Part shown: piece after piece, positions 56,949 through 64,000 of the stretch | Numbering within the stretch: position 1 is the first letter of the stretch | How the letters are laid out: each line of letters opens with the position of its first letter | NCBI RefSeq assembly: GCF_030272615.1 | Contig: NC_081412.1 | Coordinates: 39,176,791-39,240,790 of the forward strand | Direction: 5' to 3' | DNA length: 64,000 nt | Source of the DNA: Cryptomeria japonica | Taxonomy: Eukaryota; Streptophyta; Pinopsida; Cupressales; Cupressaceae | Made by a program: the position numbers and the translations under genes | The notes under the pieces: model-generated | What the model was told of the DNA's origin: nothing | The model's database searches: none | What the model saw: only the letters and a program-made list of their open reading frames with translations

Positions 56949-59900
56949 AACTCCCCCTAAACGATGAATGGAGGTGAGTCCCAACTGATTGCGGAAAGCC
57001 ACAAAAGTTTCCATAGGAAGAGCTTTGGTGAAGATATTAGCAACTTGTTCAGATGAAGGACAAAACTGCAACTCCACTTGTCCATCTTGAACCAAGTCAT
57101 GAATGTAATGATGACGAATTTCTATGTGTTTCGTTCTGGCATAAAACACTGGATTATTTGTCATGGCAATAGTGCTATTATTATCACAATAGATGGTGGT
57201 TGGATGCTCCTGAACCAAATATAGATTTGTCAATATTCTTCTTATCCATACCGCTTGAGAACTTGCCAATGAAGCTGCCATGTATTCCGCTTATGCTGAA
57301 GAAAGAGCTACTGTTGCTTGTTTCTTACTACTCCAGGATACAACTCCAGAGCCAAATGAAAAAACATAACCAGATGTAGATTTCCTATCATCCACTGAAC
57401 CGGCCCAATCTGAATTTGTGTAACCAACGAGTTCAAACTTGTCAGTGGGAGTACTGAATGCCAAAATTTTGTGTGCCACTCACATACCTCAAAATTTTTT
57501 TAGCGGCCTGCCAATGTGACTCATGTGGATCCTGCATGAACCGAGAGACGAGACTCATAACATACATAATATCAAGTCTCATGGTTGTGAGATACATGAG
57601 GCTACCAACCAAACTCCAATACCGAGTTGCATCAACCTTGGGACTAGCATCTTCCTTGGTTAGTTTTTCACCAAGGGCTACGAGGGTTGCAAATACTTTG
57701 CATGCCACCATGTTAAAATTCTTCAATAAATCAGCTATATACTTGGATTGAGAAATAAATATACCTTCTGATGTTTGTTGTACTTTCACACCAAGAAAAT
57801 AGTGCATAAGTCCCAGATCTGACATTTCAAACTCTTGTTTCATTTCTGCTTGAAACTTCTCCATGAGAGCTTTGCTATTACTAGTATAAATCAAATCATC
57901 AACATAGAGGCAAACTATGAGAATATCATTACCAATACGTTGGACATACAAGGTAGGCTCTGAGTGGCTTCTGTTGAATCCTTTCATCATGAAATAACTG
58001 TCAATTCTAGCATACCAGGCACGATGAGCTTTCTTCAACCCATAAAGGGATTTCTTCAACTTGTAGACTAAGTGTTCTTTTTCTGGAACTTCATAACCCA
58101 TAGGTTGTTCCACATAAACTTCCTCGTCTATGTAACCATTAAGGAATGCTGATTTCACATCCATCTGAAATATTGGCCACTTGTATTGTGCTGCAATAGC
58201 CACTAAATCTTGACTGTATCAAGACGTGCCACGAGAGAAATGTTTTTTGCATAATCCACTCCAGGAGTTTGTGCAAACCCCTTGGGAACTAGTCTTGCCT
58301 TATGGCGTTCTACTGAACCATCTGCATGATATTTTACTTTGTAAATCCATTTCATACCAATCACCTGCTTACCTTTGGGAAGTGGAACTAATTACCAAGT
58401 ATTATTCAAATGAATGGAATTCATTTCATCATTCATAGCATTAACCCATACGGGTTCCTTCACTGCTTCTTCATACACAGAGGGTTCAGCTTTAATTGTA
58501 CTAAACAAAGCAAAATTAGCAACTGGATTTATATTGGTACTCCTCTGATAAACATCAACTAAACTTCGTACCTTTCGTGGAACGGATGGTGGAGGTGATG
58601 GTGGAGGTGAATCTTCACTTGAGGTTGTGCTACTTGAAGAACTAGGTGAGCTTGGAGGACTGGAACTGGAGCTAGAACTTCCACTTGAGCTTGTGGGGAC
58701 AGGAGGAGGAACACTGTTATCTTCCATATTTATGATTACTGATGGATTTTTCTGCACATCATCCTTCCATACTCCCCCTCATAAAAAATCACATCCCGGC
58801 TAACTATCCATTGCTTTGTCTTGGGATTATACAATCTGTAGCCTTTAGTTGTAGTAGAGTAGCCCACAAAGATACAAAGTTGGGATTTGGCATCCAACTT
58901 CTTCTGCTTTTGATCTGGAATATGCACATATGCCAAGCATCCAAAGATGCAAAGATGAGCCACTGAAGGCTTGTGACCACTCCAGGCTTCCTTTGGAGTC
59001 ATATTTTGAACTGCTTTCGTGGGACTACGGTTGAGAATATATATTGTAGTGGCAACTGCTTCTCCCCAAAAACTATTTAGAAGATTTTTTTTTTGCAACA
59101 TGCTTCGTGCCATTTCCATAATGGTACGGTTCTTTCTTTCAGCAATACCATTTTGTTGAGGTGTATATACGGCAGCAAGCTGTCTCTGGATGTCATTCTT
59201 AGCACAAAAATCAACAAACTCATTAGAAGTAAACTCTCCCCCTCTATCTGTTCTGAGTATCTTGACAGGATACCCGCTTTGTTTTTCAGCCAGTGCTTTA
59301 AAATTCTTGAAGCATGCAAAGGCTTCAGATTTTTGCTTCAAAAAATAAACCCAAGTGTGGCGAGAGTAATCGTCAATGAATGTCAAAAAATAAAAGTTCT
59401 TACCCAATGATGGCTCTTGCATATCACCACAGATGTCAGCATGCACAAGCTCTAGAGGAGATTTGGCTCTCCAAGGTTTGCCCATCGGAAAACTGTTTCG
59501 ATGATGCTTGCCAAGTGCACACCCTGAACAAACTTCTTCTTTTGCCTTGATTGGAGGAAGACCTCTCACAATATTCTTCTTATTCAACAAAGTTAGCCCT
59601 TGAAAATTTAGATGACCATATCGTTGATGCCATAACCATGAATCATCTATGGTTGATTTTAGTGCATGCAACTTACTAGAAACCAATTTGAGAGGAAACA
59701 ATCTATTCTCTGTCATGTATAAGTCTTTGCTACAAGATGATGATTATTAGATTTATCAAAACTTTTGTAACAACTATCTTCAAATACAACTTTATAGTTC
59801 TTTTCTAGAAGTTGTCCTATACTCAAAAGACTATGCTGTAATTCTGGCACAAAGAAAGTATTATGGATATTTGTAGTGTCTCCTTGCTTAGTCTTGACTG

Positions 59901-60640
59901 CAAGGGTGCCTTTTCCCATTACATCAACCTCCTTATCATCTCCAAATATAACTTTACTCCTCACTGAATCATCTAATTTGGCAAAGAAATCAGATTTACC
60001 TGTCATGTGATTTAAACAACAGCTGTCCAAGAACCAGACATCCTCTTGGGGTTCTTTTGCCAAATTCCATGCAAAGAACATAGAATTCTTTGCATCAGAA
60101 GATTCTTCTACATAACTAGCTTTTGACTTATTCAAGTCAGATTTCTTTTTCCTGCACTCAAATTCATAGTGCCCATATCTTTCACAATATCTGCACTACA
60201 TATACTCTTTCTATCAACATATTTTTGCCCTCTTCCTCTGTTATTTCCTCTTCCTCTACCTCTTCCTCTATTATTACCAGAAGATTCACCTTGAAATTTA
60301 GCAGTATGAGAGGGAGGAGATTTGGATTTTTCCTCAATATTCACATAAGACCGGAAAGCTTGAACAAAACTTTCTATAGAATGTTGCATGCACTCTTCAT
60401 GAGACTGCAAAGAACCAATTAATTCTGCAACTTTGAAAGTAGTTAGATCTTTACTTTCATCAATAGCAATTACTACTGGATCAAATTTAGGAGGAAGAGA
60501 CCTTAAAACCTTTTCTACAATTTTATGATCTGATATAGTTTCACCTTGAGTCCTAAGATGATTCACAATACCTTGAGTCCTTGTAATAAATTCCTGAATA
60601 GACTCAGATTCTTTCATCATCAAATTTTCAAATTCTCTTT
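56588..60640 (-). mobile_element. Ty1/Copia fossil, minus strand
   Basis: Parts in Copia order on the minus strand: gag C-terminal half and protease region (about 60.6-59.7 kb, with an Arg/Gly-rich stretch and a LDSCC protease motif), integrase (about 59.7-58.7 kb, with HHCC-type CSGCALGKHH and the LRTDRGGEF core), reverse transcriptase (about 58.7-57.5 kb, with the YVDDLIY centre) and RNase H (about 57.5-56.95 kb). A polypurine tract AGGGGGAG and a 361-bp LTR follow. It is broken, with about half a dozen breaks, but still close to complete from gag to LTR. Its gag start is cut at about 60640, where a plus-strand Copia copy of the same family begins. Confidence 0.85.
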
Positions 60641-63424
60641 GAAAAGTTTATTCAGGGTGTGCATTTGGCAAGCATCATCGAGACGGTTTTCCAGTGGGCA
60701 AATCTTGGTGAGCCAAATCTCCTCTAGAGCTTGCGCATGCTGACATATGTGGTGACATGCAAGAGCCATAATTGTGTAAGGACCTTTATTTTTTGACATC
60801 CATTTATGATTACTCTCGCCACACTTGGGTTTATTTTTTGAAGAAAAAATCTGAAGCCTTTGCATGCTTCAAGAATTTCAAAGCACTAGCTGAAAAACAA
60901 AGCGGGCATCCTGTCAAGATACTCAGAACAGATAGAGGGGGGGAGTTTACTTCTAATGAGTTTGCTGATTTTTGTGCTAAGAATGGCATCCAGAGACAAC
61001 TCACTGCCGCATATACACCTCAGCAAAATGGTATTGCTGAAAAAAAGAACCGTACCATTATGGAAATGGCACGAAGCATGTTGCAGACAAAAAAAATTTC
61101 AAATAGTTTTTTGGGAGAAGCAGTTGCCACTATAGTATATATTCTCAATCCTAGTCCCATGAAAGCAGTTCAAAATATGACTCCAAAGGAAGCCTGGAGT
61201 GGTCACAAGCCTTCAGTGGCTCACTTCGCATCTTTGGATGCTTGGCATATGTACATATTCCAGATCAAAAGCGGAAGAAATTGGATGCCAAATCCCAACT
61301 TTGTATGTTTGTGGGCTACTCTACTGCAACTAAAGGCTACAGATTGTATAATCTCGAGACAAAGCAATGGATAGTTAGCCGGGATGTGATTTTTGATGAA
61401 GGGGGAGTATGGAAAGATGATGTGCAGAAAAATCCATCAATAATCATAAACATGGAAGATAACAGTTCCTCCTCCTCTCCCCACAAGCTCAAGTGGAAGT
61501 TCTAGCTCCAATTCTAGTCCTCCAAGCTCACCTAGTTCTTCAAGTAGCACAAACTTAGGTGAAGATTCACCTCCACCATCACCTCCACCATCCATTCCAC
61601 GAAAGGTATGAAGTTTAGTTGATTCTTATCAGAGGAGTACCAATATAAATCCAGTTGCTAATTTTGCTTTGTTTAGTACAATTAAAGTTAAACCCTCTGT
61701 GTATGAAGAAGCAGTGAAAGAACCCATATGGGTTAATGCTATGAATGATGAAATGCATTCCATTCATAAGAATAATACTTGGTAATTAGTTCCACTTCCC
61801 AAAGGTAAGCAGGTGATTGGTATGAAATGGATTTACAAAGTAAAATATCATGCAGATGGTTCAGTAGAACGCCATAAGGCCAGACTAGTTCCCAAGGGGT
61901 TTGCACAAACTCCTGGAGTGGATTATGTAGAAACATTTTTTCCAGTGGCTCGTCTTGATACAGTCAAGATTATATTGGCTATTGCAACACAATACAAGTG
62001 GCCAATATTTTAGATGGATGTGAAATCAACATTCCTTAATGGTTACATAGATGAGGAAGTTTATGTAGAACAACCTATGGGTTATGAAGTTCTAGATAAA
62101 GAAAACTTAGTCTACAAGTTGAAGAAAGCACTTTATGGGTTGAAGCAAGCTCCTTGTGCCTGGTATGCTAGAATTGACAGTTATTTCATGAAGAAAGGAT
62201 TCAACAGAAGCCACTCAGAGCCTACCTTGTATGTCCAACGTATTGGTAATGATATTCTCATAGTTTGCCTCTATGTTGATGATTTGATTTATACAGGTAA
62301 TAGCAAAGCTCTGATGGAGAAGTTTCAAGCAGAAATGAAACAAGATTTTGAAATGTCAGATCTGCGACTTATGCACTATTTTCCTGGTGTGGAAGTACAA
62401 CAAACATCAGAAGGCATATTTATTTCTCAATCCAAGTATATAGCTGATTTATTGAAGAAGTTTAACATGGTGGCATGTAAAGCCTTTGCAACCCCCGTAG
62501 CCCTTGGTGAAAAACTAACCAAGGAAGATGCTAGTCCCAAGGTTGATGCAACTCGGTATAGGAAGTTGGTTGGTAGCCTCATGTACCTCACAACTAGTAG
62601 GCTTGATATTATGTATGTTGTGAGCCTCATCTCTCGGTTGATGCATTATCCACATGAGTCACATTGGCGGGCTGCTAAAAGAATTTTGAGGTATGTGAGT
62701 GGTACACAAAATTTTGGCATTCAGTATTCTCCCACTGACAAGTTTGAACTAGTTGGTTACACAGATTCAGATTGGGTCGGTTCAGTAGATGATAGGAAAT
62801 CAACATCTGGTTATGTGTTTTCATTTGGTTCTGGAGTTGTATCCTGGAGTAGTAAGAAACAAGCAACAGTAGCTCTTTCTTCAGCAGAAGCGGAATACAT
62901 GGCAGATTCATTGACAAGTTCTCAAGCGGTATGGATAAGAAGGATATTGACATATCTATATTTTGTTCCCAAGCATCCAACCACCATCTATGGTGATAAT
63001 AGTTGCATTATTGCCATGACAAAGAATCATGTGTTTCATGCCAGAACGAAGCACATAGAGATCCGTCATCATTATATTCGTGACTTGGTTCAATATGGAC
63101 AAGTGGAGTTGCAGTTTTGTCCTTCATCTGAACAAGTTGCCAATATCTTCACCAAAGCTCTTCCAGTGGCCCCTTTTACTGCCTTCCGAAATCAGTTGGG
63201 ACTCACCTCCATTGATTATTCAAGGGGAGATTGAAGATAAGATCGAAAGATGGGTTGGAGAGATCATGATTTTTCATGATTCCTTGTTTTTTTTGCTTTA
63301 TTTGTTTTAGCTTTATGTGTGAATAAAACAGCAGTTGTAATCTCTAACTGCTACGTAGACTTAAGTTTTATTTTTGGTTTTAAAAACAGTCTTTTTATTC
63401 TTTTTTAGTTTATAAGTTTTATAA
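60641..63424 (+). mobile_element. Ty1/Copia fossil, plus strand, nested
   Basis: Same family as the minus-strand copy, in inverted orientation. It starts within the integrase zinc-finger region, so gag and protease are absent. Then come the integrase core (to about 61.5 kb), reverse transcriptase and RNase H (about 61.8-63.2 kb, with YVDDLIY and ALSSAEAEYMA), and an LTR start TGAAGATAAG at 63232 that is cut off near 63424. It is truncated at both ends and has about half a dozen breaks. It interrupts gag-like sequence of the opposite strand: gag C-terminal part lies to its left and a gag N-terminal part to its right. Confidence 0.8.
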
Positions 63425-63594
63425 GAAAAATATGGTACGAGGTCTTCCTCCAATCAAGGCAAAAGAAGAAGTTTGTTCAGGGTGTGCACTTGGCAAGCAT
63501 CATCGAGACAGTTTTCCGGTGGGCAAATCATGAATAGCCAAATCTCCTTTGAAGCTTGTGCACGCTGACATCTGTGGTGATATGCAAGAGCCAG
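63425..63594 (+). mobile_element. Copia integrase fragment, third copy
   Basis: A short plus-strand piece with MVRGLPPIKAKEEV and CSGCALGKHHRDSFPVG and a LVHADICGDMQEP stretch overlaps the integrase part with which the plus-strand fossil begins (60641-60770). The two form a direct repeat of about 130 bases flanking that fossil. This suggests unequal recombination or template switching at the time of insertion. Confidence 0.75.
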
Positions 63595-64000
63595 GTTCTG
63601 TGTATCCACCTTCCACAAATTCCCAGAGATCTTGGGATAAAAGTAGGGTCTTCATCTTGATACTCCAATAATCATAGTTTTCTCTAGTAAATAATGGAAG
63701 CTAAAATGCTAAATCCTTTCCATTAGCCATCTGGAGACTACCTGCACGATCAAAAAATTCTGCGACCTGCTCTGATACCAAAACGAAAGATTATTCAAGC
63801 TAATGCATACAATATATTTCTCAGTTCTAAGAAATTCACAACAGTCTTCTTCTTTTCAGTTTAGTTTTTTCTGTTTGTTAAATTGAATAATCTTTCAAAA
63901 GCAACCCCTTGAATTCTATTCCTTCGTTGCTCTAAAAGTTGATTTGAAAATAAACTAATTGAGGTCTAAACAAACATAAATGAACAAATGAAGCGATGAA
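63595..64000 (-). mobile_element. 5' part of a minus-strand Copia fossil
   Basis: Read on the minus strand from the window edge: LTR sequence down to about 63783, then the primer-binding site, a short leader, and a gag start at about 63730 (MANGKD, then LFTRENYDYWSIKMKTLL and LWEFVEGGY), a common Copia gag opening. It is cut at 63595 by the plus-strand pieces. It may be the missing 5' part of the minus-strand fossil at 56588-60640. The LTR runs out of the window. Confidence 0.75.
63769..63780 (-). other. primer-binding site, initiator Met tRNA type
   Basis: TGGTATCAGAGC on the minus strand is the complement of the 3' end of plant initiator methionine tRNA and is the usual Copia primer-binding site. 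It lies two to three bases inside the LTR end, as expected. Confidence 0.85.

Noticed and set aside
57458-59410. Plus-strand frames opposite the Copia fossil
   Set aside because: Antisense shadows of reverse transcriptase and integrase.
63769-63780. Part of a tRNA gene
   Set aside because: Only the 12 bases of a Copia primer-binding site are present; no tRNA body or arms lie around it.

Overview
The window looks like nuclear DNA of a large-genome seed plant, most likely a conifer. It is AT-rich, gene-poor and packed with old nested repeats. It carries three relics of one DYW-type PPR subfamily, plant L1-type LINEs with an RNase H tail, and Ty1/Copia and Ty3/Gypsy fossils. Only one long intact host gene is visible: a 778-codon, single-exon gene for a multi-pass membrane protein on the minus strand at 51125-53461.

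Layout. 1-2.5 kb: an unassigned broken reading region and AT-rich DNA. 2.5-5.1 kb: a PPR-DYW pseudogene, nearly full length. 5.1-8.8 kb: AT-rich spacer, then an unclassified repeat. 8.8-21.7 kb: DNA transposon copy A. It holds subterminal palindromes, a spliced gene of unknown function (ORF1) reading right, and a transposase-like gene reading left. It is interrupted by a 5.9-kb LTR-type insertion with a 5-bp target duplication and by a 360-bp tandem array. 21.7-23.2 kb: a second PPR relic (minus strand). 23.9-26.35 kb: the 5' end of an LTR element that landed inside the transposase of copy B. 26.35-32.24 kb: copy B of the same transposon in the opposite orientation, carrying a solo LTR. 32.2-35.6 kb: spacer with a duplicated block. 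35.6-37.7 kb: a third PPR relic abutting a Gypsy gag relic. 38.6-43 kb: a LINE. 43-43.45 kb: a MITE. 44.2-48.7 kb: a LINE on the minus strand. 51.1-53.5 kb: the membrane protein gene, with a 213-bp tandem array about 0.4 kb upstream and a second copy of the MITE beyond it. 55.9-56.6 kb: a LINE reverse-transcriptase relic. 56.6-64 kb: inverted and nested Copia fossils.

The best candidate for something undescribed is the two-gene DNA transposon. Copies A and B are broken in different places. Laid side by side they show one design: terminal sequence beginning GTGTGTGCA, clustered palindromes with a CGCGTACGCG core, a multi-exon ORF1 with a Cys/His cluster, and a convergent transposase-like gene. 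The transposase has DFAEN, (D/S)NCTSQFK and GHGKG motifs that I cannot place in a named superfamily. The second candidate is the 5.9-kb insertion in copy A. It contains about 18 imperfect-to-perfect palindromes whose two arms change together, and a long coding region upstream of a TATA box, with no visible LTR pair. It may be a very large solo LTR that carries a gene.
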